From Coniochaeta sp. PMI_546 (Eukaryota > Ascomycota > Sordariomycetes > Coniochaetales > Coniochaetaceae), in NCBI GenBank assembly GCA_021432605.1, contig MU271151.1, positions 186,001 to 250,000 of the forward strand: a stretch of DNA of 64,000 bases, in the 5' to 3' direction. The notes under the pieces were generated by a model. It was given only the letters and a program-made list of their open reading frames with translations. It was not told the origin of the DNA and did no database searches. This document shows positions 49,845 to 63,434 of this stretch, piece after piece; position 1 is the first letter of the stretch; the number at the start of each line of letters is the position of its first letter. The translations under genes and the position numbers were made by a program.

Positions 49845-50204
49845 ACTTATCTTATATTAATATTATTATTAATAAACGGTAGTAAAGATTATATTTATAC
49901 TTTTATTTGTTTTAAAAGGAAACTATATTTTAAACGAAACCGTTTCGAATTAAGTAAAAACCTTAAACGTTTATTTAAATTAGATTACTCGTCGTTAAAT
50001 ATTTAATTCGGGATCTTCTCTTGATTTATAATAAATAAAGAATTAAATCTTTCAACTTTATCCCGCCTTCGGTCCGGTTATTTTTTTTTAAAAAAAAACG
50101 TTTGGTTATTTTTAATAAGATATTATTTTTATTTTGTTTTATTTATATATAATATTCTCCTTATTTTTCACGTTTTTCACCTTTTTTCATATCGTTATCG
50201 TTTA
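49845..50204. repeat. Direct terminal repeat, right copy
   Basis: Right-hand partner of 47,165-47,524, more heavily mutated to A/T at matching positions. The similarity stops after ATCGTTATCGTTTA. Confidence 0.65.
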
Positions 50205-51199
50205 TAAAAGGCTAGTACGTAATCTTATTCTAATACGTAAGGCCTAATAAGGATTATTATTAGTTAAAGTAGAAAAGAAAAGAAATCCCTTACGGTTTAA
50301 AGGCGGAAGATAAGTTTATAAATAACGTATTTACGGGGAATTAGTTAATCCGCCCCGTAACCGAATATTCGGTAAACGACCGTACGTACGGCGTACGTAC
50401 GGTATATATACGGGAATTTATAAGATAAAGTTTTAGCCTTATCAAACCTTAAGTACTAGTTTATTATATAATCCCTCTTCCCTAATTGGCTAATAGCTTT
50501 CGTAAACGGCTAGACACGTTAGGGCCGTATCTTCTTTTAAATAGAAATTCTATTATTATTTATAATTTCCTATACCTTATTATTATTATTACTTACCGCG
50601 CTCGTTATTTAAAATAACAAATCCCCGCCCCTTACCGGGTTTTTTCGATTCCGAAGACGACGAGGTAAACCAAATAATTATTATCGCGAAAGTTAAAGGT
50701 TAACCGTATATATATATTACAAACCTATAGGTAACGGAAGATACCCCGCTAATAGATAAAGAATATATATACGAGGCTTATCGTATTATATAGGTAAGGG
50801 ACCTCGGGTTACGTAATTAATAAATACGATAGCTATCTATCGTAGTTATTACTAATATCCCGGATAGCTATCTATTACGGATATTACTATAATCTTTATA
50901 AGTATATAAAAAAGAGTCTTTCCAAACTCTGTTATAACTAGTTCTTAATTACCTAATAATCAATCTAAGTATTCAATTAAGGTTATTAATTAAATAAGGT
51001 ATTTATCTTAACGATACTAAAATAAAAACTATTTGTTATACCTTAATTTACTTACCTTAAATAATAAAACCTACCTTTTAATCTTAAACCCCGTCTTAAA
51101 TCGTTATATTTTGATTACTCCTATTCGGTAAGTTAACCCTATACTAAGTAGCTAATATAATACCCGGAATACCCGTACCTTAATAAGTACCTATAATAT
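50205..51199. other. AT-rich spacer with a TACG palindrome; possible 5' LTR of Gypsy-1
   Basis: No coding trace. A CGTACGTACGGCGTACGTACGG run lies near 50,380-50,403. Further right, GATAGCTATCTAT occurs twice (about 50,828 and 50,860), followed by TATAAGTATATAAAAAAG. This could be the promoter part of Gypsy-1's missing 5' LTR, but no second copy was found to prove it. Confidence 0.35.
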
Positions 51200-54100
51200 A
51201 AATGTAAGTTAACGATATAATAATAATAATTACGTAATTATAAACGGAAATTACGGCTTTTAAAGAAAGACCTAAAATCGACTTTACGGCTAAGATTAAA
51301 GCTTTATACCTTAAACCTTACGATAAGAATAAAAAAAGGTTATAGGCCTTTATTACCTAAATATATATATATTTCAAAATATATTCGAAGTCTTTTCCCC
51401 GGGAATATAAAAAGGTAATCTATATAGGAAGCCTATTAAAAGGAAAAACGGCCGAATAATTCGAATTTAGCTTTCGGGATTTTTTAAATAACTAATCAAA
51501 TTAAAAAAGACGGAAACCGGAAACCCGTATTATATTTTCAAACGTCGACCGACTATTCGAAAAACTTAAAAAGACCTTCGGTAATCCTAACGAATAAAGA
51601 TTAACGGAATAATAATTTCTATCCCTAAGATAAAAAGGTTTAATAAAAATATATACGGTAAAGTTTAAACGAATTACGGCCAAACTTAACTTAAGAAAGT
51701 AAACCTTATTCTTTTACTTTTATAAAGGATTATAGGATAACGTTAAGGATAAACTTAATAAAGAAGATCGACCGGATACCTTATATAAATATATCGCGTC
51801 CGTAATTAAGATCGATAATCGATTATATAAACGAAAATTCGAAAAGGGAAAAAGAAGAATTCTTTAGACGATAAGAAAAACCGCGAATTTAAGAAAAAAA
51901 CAATCTATAATTATAAGTTCTTATCCGGGACCTATAGACCTAGACGTTATTTAACGAAACTAATTTAGAAAAAAAGGTAAATACTTTAATTATAGGAAAT
52001 AGGGATATTATATAAATAAATATCGCTAACTTAAAAAAGCTTAGAAACTAGTCCCCGAAAATAAAACTTAGGTAGTAATAAAGGATAGAAAATCCCACGT
52101 TATCGCGATAATACGTAAAGAATAATAATATAAAGTATTTCTTAGATTACCGGGAAAAGAAATCGACTTGGTAATAATATTAGGGTACGATATTACGGAC
52201 GTAACGTATTTAGTTAGCTTATTAGATTAAGAATAAAACGAAATCGAGGAAAAATAAATACCTTTATATAAAGATTACGAATCGGTATATATTAATTCGG
52301 TTTATTATAATTAGATTTCGTAGAATTCGTATATCTTTTACCGTTATATTTGGTATATATAGGAGAAACTAAGTTATAAGTAAATACCGGTACGAATACT
52401 AATAATTAGGCCGATACTTTATTTTTACCGACTTAAAGATATCGAAGGATACGAAAAAATATATAAGAACGGATAATACTTATTATTAATATTACCCGGA
52501 ACTATATAATCGTAATTTAACCTAACGGAGTAAGAGTTCCTAACGGTAATAGAACCTAGACGAAAGGTCGAAAATAAGAACCGACTATAAATTACTTACT
52601 TATTTAAAAACTCGGTAAAATAAATAGGACGATTAGGATATTCGGTATCGGAAATCGTAATATAAGTTACGATAGAAAAGGAATTAACCGAGGTATTCTA
52701 AACGTAATAATAAACCCGTAACGTATAAACTAACGCGTTCTTAATAAGTTACCGAAACTATAAGATATAAGTATAAAAGAAAGTTAAAGAAATAGATTAG
52801 AAATAGATTTAAATAGACGAACGTTTAGAAAGATTATTAGTTCCTAAGTTAAAAACAAAAGAGGAAGATTACGGGGAATTATTAGAACCTTTTTCTAAAA
52901 CTAAAGATAAACTCGAATATTACGGTATTTCGTTCCGAAAATTAGAAAAACGATCAAAAAATAACCGACGTCGATTATAAAAGGATTATATCGACGTAAT
53001 ATAAATAGATCCTTATATACGACCGTAAGAATTGAATACTTACGAATTACGATTAATATATAAGGAAGTTATACTTAGGTAATAATAGATAACGGAATAT
53101 AAGGAAACTATATCTCGCCGAATCTCGTTAATACGTTACGATTATTTTAGAAGAAAAAGGACGAACCTTACCGACTTAGAATTATTAATGAAAGTTTTAT
53201 CGATTATAGATAAGGATTAGTAGATATAGAAATTACGTTTTTCTAAGTTATTATCTAAGGTTATAATTAAGAAATAACGTTCGATATTACGGAAATCTTA
53301 TCGTACGGTATAATATTAGGGATACTTTAGTTACGAATGAATAATCCCCGAGTCAATTGGAAAATAAGCTAATTTTAATAAGATACGTTAAAAAAAGAGT
53401 TAGCTTTTATAAAAACCAGACTTTACGGGGAAAAGCTTATATATAACTTTAAAAGAACTTTAATAATTTACGAAACGATTATAAAGATTTAGTTTATATC
53501 GACGCGAACGATTCCGAAAGAATATTATCGATACGATAAACTATTTAAACCCGAACTTAAAATAGGACTATTTAAATATAATTGTTAAGATTACGAGATT
53601 AATTTTTAATTAGGTAAAGAGCCCGGATTTTATAAGATTTACCCTTTTAACGACTTATAATTATAAACGTTAAGAGAATATATTAATAAAAATCTAAAGA
53701 AAAGCTATATTCGACTATTATAATTACTAATAGGATACCTTATCTTATTTGTACCTAAGAAAAACGGGAAATTACGTTTCGTTATAAACTATCGATAACT
53801 TAATAATATTATTATTAAAAATCGAAGACTATTACCTTTTATATCTAAATTAAAAGATCGGTTATATAAAGCCCGATAATTTATTACTTTAAACCTTAAA
53901 GGAATATATAATCTAATACGAATTAAAAAAAGAGATAAGTAAAAGACGGTATAACGATCTAAATTAGGATAATATAAATATTATATTATACCTTTCGGGT
54001 TCGTTAATATACCGGTTTCTTTCTAAAAAATAATCAACTACGTATTTCGAAAGTAATTAGACGATTTCGTCGTCGTATATTTCGATAATATCTTAATCTA

Positions 54101-56543
54101 TTCAGAAAACCTCGAGTAATATAAAAAATACGTTTACCTCGTCTTATAAATATTATAAGACGCGAATTTATTAGTCGAACCCGAAAAATACGAATTTTAC
54201 TAGAAGAAAATAAAATTCTTCGGTTACGTTATATTATTAAGCTAGTTCGAAATAAACTTAGATAAGCTAAAGGTTATTAAAAAATAATTTATATTAAAAA
54301 CGGTTACGGGAATACGAACCTTTTTAAAGATTATTAATTTCTATCGGAAATTTATCAAAGATTATATAGTAAGATCGTAATATTTTTTACTAACCTTATT
54401 AAAAAAGACCTAAAATTCGAATAAACTTCAAAAGAAGAAAAGGTATTCTAAGAACTTAAAAAGAAGATCTTAAGTTAACTAGTATTAGTTACCGCGGATC
54501 CCGAAAAACCTTACGAAATAGAAACCGATACGTCGGAATTTATATTTAGAAACTAGTTAGGATAAAAGGATAAATAAAGGAGATTATACCTAATAATATT
54601 CTTTTCGAAAAAGCTAAGTAAATTAGAATTCAATTATAATATATTAGATAAAGAATTAATAATTATTATTAAAACGTTTAAAGAATAGAAATATTGTTTT
54701 ATAAAGATAAGATATAAGATAAAAGTCCTAATAGATTATAAGAACCTTATTACGTTTATTTTTACGAAAGAATTTAACAAACGATAAATTAAATAGTATA
54801 AGTTCCTTACCGATTTCGATTTCGAAATTATATATAGGAAAAGAAGCGAAAATAATAGAACGGATATTCTTAGTCGACGAGAAGATCTAAAACTAAAAAA
54901 GGAAATACGTTCGGCGAACTTCTTTAAAACTAACTAATAAGGAAACTTTAAATTCGATATATAAATCGGAATAATATAGAATATAAAGCCCGAGGAATAA
55001 TAGGTAGAAAAGATTAAAGAATATCGGAAGGAAAAAATAGGGAAAGATATTACCTTTATATTTCTATTATACTACGGCTTATTATAATTTAGGAATAGGG
55101 TATACGTACCTAACAAATTATAAAAGGAACTAATAAAGGAATTCTACAAATATCCGTTATATAAATACTAAAGAGTTTATAAAACTAAAGAACGTATACG
55201 GCGGACTTACGACTTTTTAAGATTAGATAAAATAATTAGATAGGTCGTCGGCGAATATAACGAATATAATAAGGTTAAGTTAAATAGATATAAACCGTAC
55301 GGGTTATTATAACCGATATAACTACTAGAGAAACTATAAAAAATGATTACGATAGACTTTATCGTCAAACTACTAGTATTAAAAGAACTTATAACCGGAA
55401 TTACCTACGATAATATATAAGTAATTATAGATAAATTCTTTAAGTACGCGTATTTTATACCGTATAAAAAAACAAATACGGTAGAAGATATAACCTACGC
55501 CTTTTTAAAGGTAATAATAAGCTAGTATAGATTACCTAAATAACTTATTACTGATAAAGACAAACTATTTACCTTAAAGTTCTAGATAACGTTAATACGA
55601 TAAATCGGAATCAAATATAAGTTATCAATATCGTTTTACTTATAAATAGATAAATAAACAAAACAAACGAACTAGACCCTTAAACAATATCTACGGATAT
55701 ATATTAATAAAAGATAAAACGATTGGGTTAAATAATTACTAGTAATATAATAGGCTTATAATAATATACCTAGCGAAATATTAAACGGGGACTTACCGTT
55801 CTTTATTAATTATGGGTACGAGTTTATTATAAGAAAGATATTAGGAAACGGACTAACGCCGTTAGATCCGGAGTTATTATAAATAAGATATACCGCGGAA
55901 TAAATAAAACTATTTTATAAGAGATTTCGCGGATATATAGAATTACTTAACTTATAAATAACGCGATACGTAAACTAGAAAAGGTTAAAAGGACTAACTT
56001 TATAAGAAGGAAATAAAATTTACCTCGTACGACGAAATATTAAAATAAAATGACTAAACGATAAATTAGACTAGAAAAAGATCGGACTTTTTAAGATTAA
56101 GAAAAAATTGTCTAATTTGAATTATAAACTCTAACTACTAACGAATATATATATTTACCTAATATTTTATATCTCGCTTTTCGAACTAGTATTTAAAAAC
56201 GCGAAGTTAATAATAAACGTTAAAATCGAACCGATATAAGAATACGAAATAAAAAAAATCCTTAGGTATAAAAAAGAAAGAAACATAGACTTTTATTATA
56301 TTAAATAGAAGAATTACGACGATTCGGAAAATACGTAAGAATTAGAAGCTTACTTTATAAACTATTAGTAGTTATTATAGGAATTCCATATTATAATAAT
56401 ATTATTGCCTTAAGAATCGAAAGGGATAAAATTACGTTACCGTAAATTATATCCTAATCCGAAATAAAATTATTATTAAAAGAAAAAGACGTAACGGAAA
56501 ACGGACGGTTTTTAATAACTTTTATTACTTTACGATCGGTTTC
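51200..56543 (+). mobile_element. Ty3/Gypsy chromovirus remnant (Gypsy-1), RIP-mutated
   Basis: Read through stop codons, the plus strand gives gag, protease, RT, RNase H, integrase and a chromodomain in Gypsy order. Gag starts near 51,240 (GSLLKGKTAE, then a degraded F/R-DFLNN and KKTFGNP). A zinc knuckle near 51,970 reads KGKYFNYRK..GYYINKYR, with each Cys now Tyr. A protease-like IIDNG occurs at about 53,084. The RT has KKNGKLRFVINYR at 53,758 and its active site at 54,078. RNase H lies at about 54,520-54,900, integrase at 55,400-56,160 and a chromodomain at about 56,235-56,345. No LTR was located. The right edge abuts the 5' LTR of Gypsy-2, so it may be truncated or interrupted there. Confidence 0.85.
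53740..54900 (+). pseudogene. Gypsy-1 reverse transcriptase / RNase H relic
   Basis: Motifs in order are KKNGKLRFVINYR, LNLKGIYNLIRI, IPFGFVNIPVSF, VVYFDN, FLKIINFYRKFIKDY and NDKLNS. The catalytic YxDD box reads Y-F-D-N (54,078-54,089): the second Asp codon GAT has become AAT. Many Trp and Gln codons are now stops. Confidence 0.85.
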
Positions 56544-56973
56544 TATTACGAACCGTACCTATTGGGCCAACGGGACGTGGAACGGAATAACTATTACGGG
56601 GTAACGGTTATCCAATCACAAAGGGATCACCAGGCGACTAGGCATATAGGGTAGTAAGCCACTATAAAGGATCACTTGGATCACGGTAAGCCAATTCGCC
56701 CTAGATTACCAACTATAACAAAAAGGATCATTACGAAAGAAATGATCTATAAAGGAACATCTTATATTTAAACGGTCCTTACCGTTAGATAATTACGAAT
56801 TATTTCTATAACAATTAATATATAGTTCTTTACGTTCAATTACCTACCCCTTCTTAAAATAGTAATCTACCTTTTAGCTAAATACGATCTTATTATAACT
56901 TACCGTACGTACCTAACTAATTATCAATAGACCCTAAATATCGGTTAGTATTCAAGAGTATTAATTCGTTATA
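56544..56973 (+). repeat. 5' LTR of Gypsy-2 (430 bp)
   Basis: Collinear with 63,435-63,864 without visible gaps; the flanking base differs at both ends, so the limits are exact. It starts TATTACGAA (originally probably TGTTACGAA) and ends TTCGTTATA. It still contains many CpA and TpG sites, unlike its partner and surroundings. Confidence 0.9.
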
Positions 56974-59900
56974 CGTTAATCGTTCCTATTCAACTTAGTT
57001 ATTTACGTATTACTAAATAGTATTTTATAAGCAATAATATCGGTAATACCGAAAGCAAATAATTCGAACTTATAAGCTTAGGCTATACCTTAGGGAATCT
57101 CGTTTTAGGTTATAACGAACGAAATCGTTTAACTTCGAACTATATTTATATAGCTTTAAGAACAATAAGCTAAGGGAGGAGGCAACCGCCTTAAAGTATC
57201 CCCGCTTCAAACTTACGATAAGAATCCAAAGACCTTTTAGGGTTTCCTTATCCAATCTAAGGCCTACTTCCGTTATAATATATACGACTTTCCGGATAAG
57301 GAATATAAGGTTTTTTACGTTACTTACCTTTTAAAAGGTAACGCGTTTAATTAATTTAAACCAACCTTACGAGACTATTCTAAAAACGGAAAGTCGGATC
57401 GCGACGACGAGACTAATAAGATCTTCGGATCTTTTTCAAACTTCGCCGATATTTTAAAGAAGATTTTCGGTATTTTAGACGAGGAAAGGATAACTAAACG
57501 TAAACTATAAACCTTCCGACAAAAAGGGTTAGCTTCGAACTACGTTTCGTAATTTAGGCAAATCTTTTCTAAGTTAGAATAGGAAGATAAATTTCTTATA
57601 ACGTAATTCTATCAAAGATTCAAAAAAGACGTTAAGGACGAACTAGTTAAAAAAGATCGACCAAACGAACTATTTATTTACGTCGAGATAGCCGTAAGAA
57701 TCGATAATCGTTTATATAAACGATATATAGAAAGGAAAAGAACTATAAAGACTCCCTAATAACTAACTAAAAAGGCTTAAACTAATATTTTAAAGAAGAT
57801 CTAAAATTACGATATTTCTTACGGATAACGAAATAGATTAATAACGTTCGACGTTATCTAACGATATAAAAAGAAAGATAAGAAAGACGTAAAATATTTC
57901 AATTACCAAAAGAAAAAACATTTCGTTCGAAAGTATTAAGAACCCCGAAGACTAAAAGAAAGAATTACGAACCGGTAAATTAATATTATTAGCCGAAACG
58001 GTTACGAAATTACAAACCCTATACTAACCGTTATCAAAATAGAAATCTAATAGATTATAACCGGACGAATTAACTTCGTCGGGATTATTTAATAAAGATC
58101 GTACGACGATACGATATCTAAAAAAGAAACTTCGTAAGACGATAACGATTATACGTTAGCCGAATATAAAATAAACGTGATAGAAATCGAACCTAAAAAA
58201 ACTATCGTAAAAACTTACGAAGATTAACGAAAGACCGTATTACGGACCCTAAAGAAAGAATATTCTTTTCTCGAAAAGGAAATAACTTTCAAAGCGGAAA
58301 AAAAGGATTACGACTAGACCCTAACGTTCCTAAGAGATCTAATACGTATTCGTTATTAGCCCGCGATTCGGGATAACGTAATAATTGTTTACGGCGAAAC
58401 CGTTAAAAATTCTAAGATCGGGATATTCTTAGAGAATTGGAAACCGACGGAAGACCGAGATAACGATTATTACGATATAAACCTAGACGGAGAATACTAT
58501 TACTTGATTTATTAAACGTCATATATCTACGACGAGTATCTCGAATATTTAATACCTAAAGTCAAGAATAATTTTTTTCCGCGACGATAAAAAGACGATA
58601 TTATCTATAACCCTTACCGTTAAGAAGAACTAAAATTATAAAAGATAGTCGGAAGATATATCTATTATAAGGCGGTTATATTAATTAGGGATCCCAAGTA
58701 CCTTAAGGTATATAAAGAAGGGTTGCTTTAGAAATATAAAGAACCCAAATACAAATAATATCGGGCTAACAAAGTATTATAATAATACGAACATATAATA
58801 AACAAAAGGCGAAAAGAAAAAAGGTTCCTCGTTACCCTATTACTAAAACGAAGACGCCGGACCCCCGTTAGAAAAAAGATAACGACCTAAATAAAACCTA
58901 ATAGGTAAATATACGAACGGTAACCTACGTTATAAGACTAAACCGGAACGATACGAAGATTCAAAGAATTCCTTAAAGAATAGATAATAAGATTGTTAGA
59001 AACGTAATAATCGGGGATTATTGACAAACTATTAAACGAACTTTCCCCGAAATCGGAAAAATCGATTATAACGTTAATAACCGATTAAGAATTCGTTAAA
59101 ATCTTAAAGGGATATAAAAAGAATAACGACCCCGTATAATACGTCGGTCAAGTACTAAAGAATAGTCGATAAATACGAAAATAACGAAGAGGGAAAACCT
59201 CTTAAAAAACGGAACCGTTCAACTTAAGAAATTACGAGTATAATATTAAAGATTCAAAAAAGGTTTAACGGGAGCTTACTAAATAATAACGACAAAAGTC
59301 AAAAAACGAGAAAGACCGTCTATAAAAGGACTATAGCCGGGTCTAACTAACAAGTCCCTAACGATTATTAGAAAGCCAAATAACAATAACTATTTGATAA
59401 TAATAATTGTATTAGGGAATTACCCGTTCTACGCGATAATCGATAACGGAACGTAAGGGAATTTTATCTCGGAAAGGATTATCCAAAAGCTCGACTTACG
59501 AACGTAATTGTTAGAATACCTTTATATACTTAACAACTTTAAAAGAGAACGAGTTATATATAATAACGGATAAGTACGAGAAGAAACCCGGCCTATTAAA
59601 ATAACCTATTTTGGTTAAACGAAAACGATCTCGTTAGGCGTTATTCGTATTACGGAATATAAGTTAATATTAAATATTACGTAATTTAGAAAATAAAACC
59701 TACGTATCGATTAGGATATTAGTTAGTTATATTAGGATAACCGGATATAGGATTCCGAACGATAACGAAGTAACTATAAAAAAAGAAATCCGACTTTTTA
59801 GAAGTATTCGGAAAAAGTATTTATAAACGCGATAAGATCGATCTAAGAGAAAGCTATATATGTTATAAAATCAAGAATACCGGAGGAATACCGGAAATAC

Positions 59901-60119
59901 TAACGACTATTCGAAGAATAATTAGGAAAAAAAACCTTACTTTAATATAACGAGTAGGATTACGAAATACCTTTCGAAGAAGGATAACAACCCAAATTTT
60001 ACAAAATCTACCCTCTAAATAAGTTATAAAGGTAAGTATTCAAGGAGTATATCCGGGATATACTTTAGAAAGGATATATATGACTATTTATATTACTAGT
60101 AAGATACCTTATCTTATTC

Positions 60120-61260
60120 GTTCTAAAGAAGAACGGAAAGCTACGTCTATATATCGATTACCGGTATCTTAATAGTATTATTATCAAAAACCGGTACCCC
60201 TTTTTACTAATTTTAGAAATTAGGGACCGATTATATAGAATAGAATAATTTATTACGCTCGATTTACGAGGAACGTATAACCTTATTAGAATAAAAGAAG
60301 GCGAAAAATAGAAGATAACGTTCCGAACGTAAGAGGGATACTTCGAATACTTCGTTATATTATTTGGGCTTATTAACGTCCCGGCTACCTTCTAGATTAT
60401 AATCAACTATATATTACGAACGTTTATTAATATATTCGTAATAGTTTATTTCGACGATATTCTTATTTATTTAAAGACGTTTGAAGAATATAAAAAATAC
60501 GTTTATTAGGTATTACAAAAGCTTTAAGACGTACGATTATTAGTCGATCCGGAGAAATACTAGTTTTATACTAAGGAAACGGACTTCCTAAGGTTTACGA
60601 TCGAACTAGGAAAAATACGTATATAAGAATCGAAAATCGCGGCGATTAAAGATTAGTTACGACTTACGAACGTTAAGGAAATTAAAGGCTTCTTAAGATT
60701 TACTAACTTCTACCGAAAGTTTCTAAAAAAATATAGCCGGATAGCTATTCCCCTTACGGACCTAACGAAAGGAAATAAAGAATTCCAATAGAACCCGAAG
60801 GTAGAAAAGGCGTTCTAAGAAATCAAAAAAGCGGTTAGTAAACGATTAGTTACCGCGTTCCTAAACCCCGAAAAACCTTACGAGGTCGAAACCGATATAT
60901 CGGATTATATATTCGGAAGATAGATAGGATAGCGAGATTCCGAAAGACGGTTATACCTTATAATATTCTTCTCGAAAAAGCTTAATAGATTAGAATTCAA
61001 TTACCAGATCTACGATAAGGAACTAATAACGATTATTAAGGCTTTTAAAGAATAGAAACCGTACTTTAGCGGAATAATATATCAGACAAAAATTTATACA
61101 GATTATAAAAATCTAACGTATTTTATAACTATAAAGGAACTTAACAAATGATAAACTAGATAGGTAGAATTCTTATTAGAATTCAACTTTCGGATTATCT
61201 ACCGAAAAGGAAACGAAAACGGCCGAATAAACGCGTTAAACCGAAGACCGGATTATAAAT
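60120..61260 (+). pseudogene. Gypsy-2 reverse transcriptase / RNase H relic
   Basis: Motifs in order are [87 protein letters not shown] and IYRKGNENGRINAL. The catalytic Y-F-D-D is intact, but several stops interrupt the frame. Confidence 0.88.
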
Positions 61261-61739
61261 AAAACGAGCTACCAATCTACCAAATAATCTTTAAAATCAA
61301 TTCGAACGGAGACCTTAAACAAGTAGAACGGTAGATCAACGTCTTATTTACCGTTTACCTTAATAGAAAGTAGGAAAACGAGATTAGAAATACTAATTAA
61401 GCCTACTAGCTAAATATAAGGAATAGAAAAATACTCGTATTAAAGTTTCTTTAAGAAAATTTGATTAAGAACTATTACGCGTACCTAATATATAGGTATA
61501 TAGGAATCGCGAAAACAATATAGAAGATCTAACGAACTTACGACTTTAATAAACTCCGGGAACGTATTACGGAAATCGTCGGTTAGTATTAGGAATATAG
61601 TTAGAATAAGGTAATAAGATATAAACCGTACGGAAAACTAAGGCCTTTACCGGTATTAGAAAAAGCTTAGGGATATATCGCGTTCGATTATATCGTTAAA
61701 CTACCCTTATTAAAAGAACTAATAATAAGAATACGATAC

Positions 61740-62700
61740 GATAATATTTTCGTTATCGTCGATAGATTAACCAAGTATAGGTACTTTGTACTATATATAG
61801 AAACTAGTATAGCTAAAGATTTCGCGTATACGTTCCTAAAATATATCGTTAATAATTACGGATTACCCGCCGAAATAGTTTCCGACCGAGGAATAACGTT
61901 TACTAATAACTTTTGGAAGGTATTTATAGTAAAGTTAGGAGTAAAGTATTCCTTATCGACCGCCTATTACCTATAGATAAACGGACAAACCGAAAAGCTA
62001 AACTAGATCCTAAAACAATACCTACGATATTATATAAATTACGAATAAGATAATTAGGTAGAACTCTTACCTTTAATATAGTTCGCGTATAATAATACGA
62101 AGTAAGATAGTATCGGATACTCGCCCTTCTTTATAAACTACGGTTTCGAACCGGAGATTAATCAAATACCTTATTAATTATAGGAAGTTCCTAAAGCTTT
62201 CGTAACGGCTAAGGAACTCAAAGAATTATATAATAAACTACGGAAGAACTTAAAACTCGTAAAAGAAATAATAGTAAGATATTATAATAAAAGAAAGTTG
62301 AAAGGACTAACTTTTAAAAAGAGAAATAAGGTTTACCTACTTAGGAGAAATATCAAAACCAAACGACCTAACGATAAGTTAGATTATAAAAAACTCGGAC
62401 TTTTCGAAATTAAAAAGGTAATATTAGATACTAATTATAAACTTCGCCTACTAAAGATAATAAGAATTCACCCGGTATTTTACGTATTATTATTAGAACT
62501 AGTAACGGTTAGTACCAAACTTTAAGAGTTGGTCGAAGTAGAATCTATAAAACCAGAATACGAGGTTAAAATAATCTTCGATTCTAAAAAAAAAGGGTAT
62601 TAGATAGAATACTTGATTAAATAGAAAGGTTATAATAACTCGGAGAATATATAGGAACTAGCTAAGAACCTAACGAACTATCAATAGTTACGTAAGTAGT
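61740..62700 (+). pseudogene. Gypsy-2 integrase and chromodomain relic
   Basis: The DDE integrase core shows VDRLTKYRYF, PAEIVSDRGITFTNNFWK and NGQTEKLN. The longest surviving open piece, 62,298-62,525 (75 codons), is the integrase C terminus (KRNKVYLLRRNIKTKRPNDKLDYKKLG, split here only by my quoting; then IHPVFYVLLLEL). A chromodomain follows: EYEVKIIFDSKKKGY, then IEYLIK-stop-KGYNNSENI-stop-EL. Both stops are TAG where chromodomains have Trp (TGG). Confidence 0.85.
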
Positions 62701-63434
62701 ATTACTAATAATACCCTAGCCCGTCTTTAACGAATTATTACTAAAAACGGCGTTCTAATTAACTACGCCGAAAATATTAAAAAACTATACGTCGATTACC
62801 GCGTCGGATTCCTAACGATCTATTTCGTCTAGGTCGTCAAGATTCTATAGACCTTAGGAAACTATAAAGGTTTTTCGGGATACTAACGAACGTTTTTATT
62901 ACCGAAAACGTTCGAGACGTAATAAAGATTTATCCAACTTTCGTTACGTTTAAAAAAATCGTTCGCGACGTTCGCGAAAGAGGCTTTTAGCGTCGGATTC
63001 TTCCCGGTCTAGGCGACGAGACTCTTAGATAATACGAAAAATTACTTTTATTAGTATACGATAAAGTTTTCTTCGGATTATCGAACTTACGAAAAGAAAC
63101 CGAAACCCCTAAACCGTTATAAGATCGACCGCGACGAATATATTCGTTATATCGCGTTATACCTTTCAATATTCTATATTTTATCCCTCGAGAATAATAA
63201 AATAAGTAAAGTATAATTTCGGAACCTAACTCGTCGATTATAACGGCTAGACGATAACGTTATTTAATTTTCTTTAACTTTTCCTTATAGGATTTTACTA
63301 TACGACTAGATATTATATCAATATTATAGGGAATAAAGAAGGAAGAAGATTAGCGATTTACCTTAACGTAAACGCCAACGTTATTTTGTAATTTACCCTA
63401 GCCTTCGGGACGAAGACTTGGAAAAAGGATATCG

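Larger units (their letters stand above)
47165..50204. mobile_element. Unidentified RIP-mutated element with direct terminal repeats
   Basis: About 360-bp direct repeats at 47,165-47,524 and 49,845-50,204 bracket about 2.3 kb. The interior is pyrimidine-rich on the plus strand, opposite to the two Gypsy elements, so it may be oriented to the left. I could not read any reverse transcriptase, integrase or transposase motif in either direction. A CCGGTTTCGTACCG unit is repeated in tandem near 47,625-47,705. It could be a non-coding (LARD-like) LTR element or a DNA transposon fragment. Outer limits are approximate because the edges are simple AT sequence. Confidence 0.55.
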
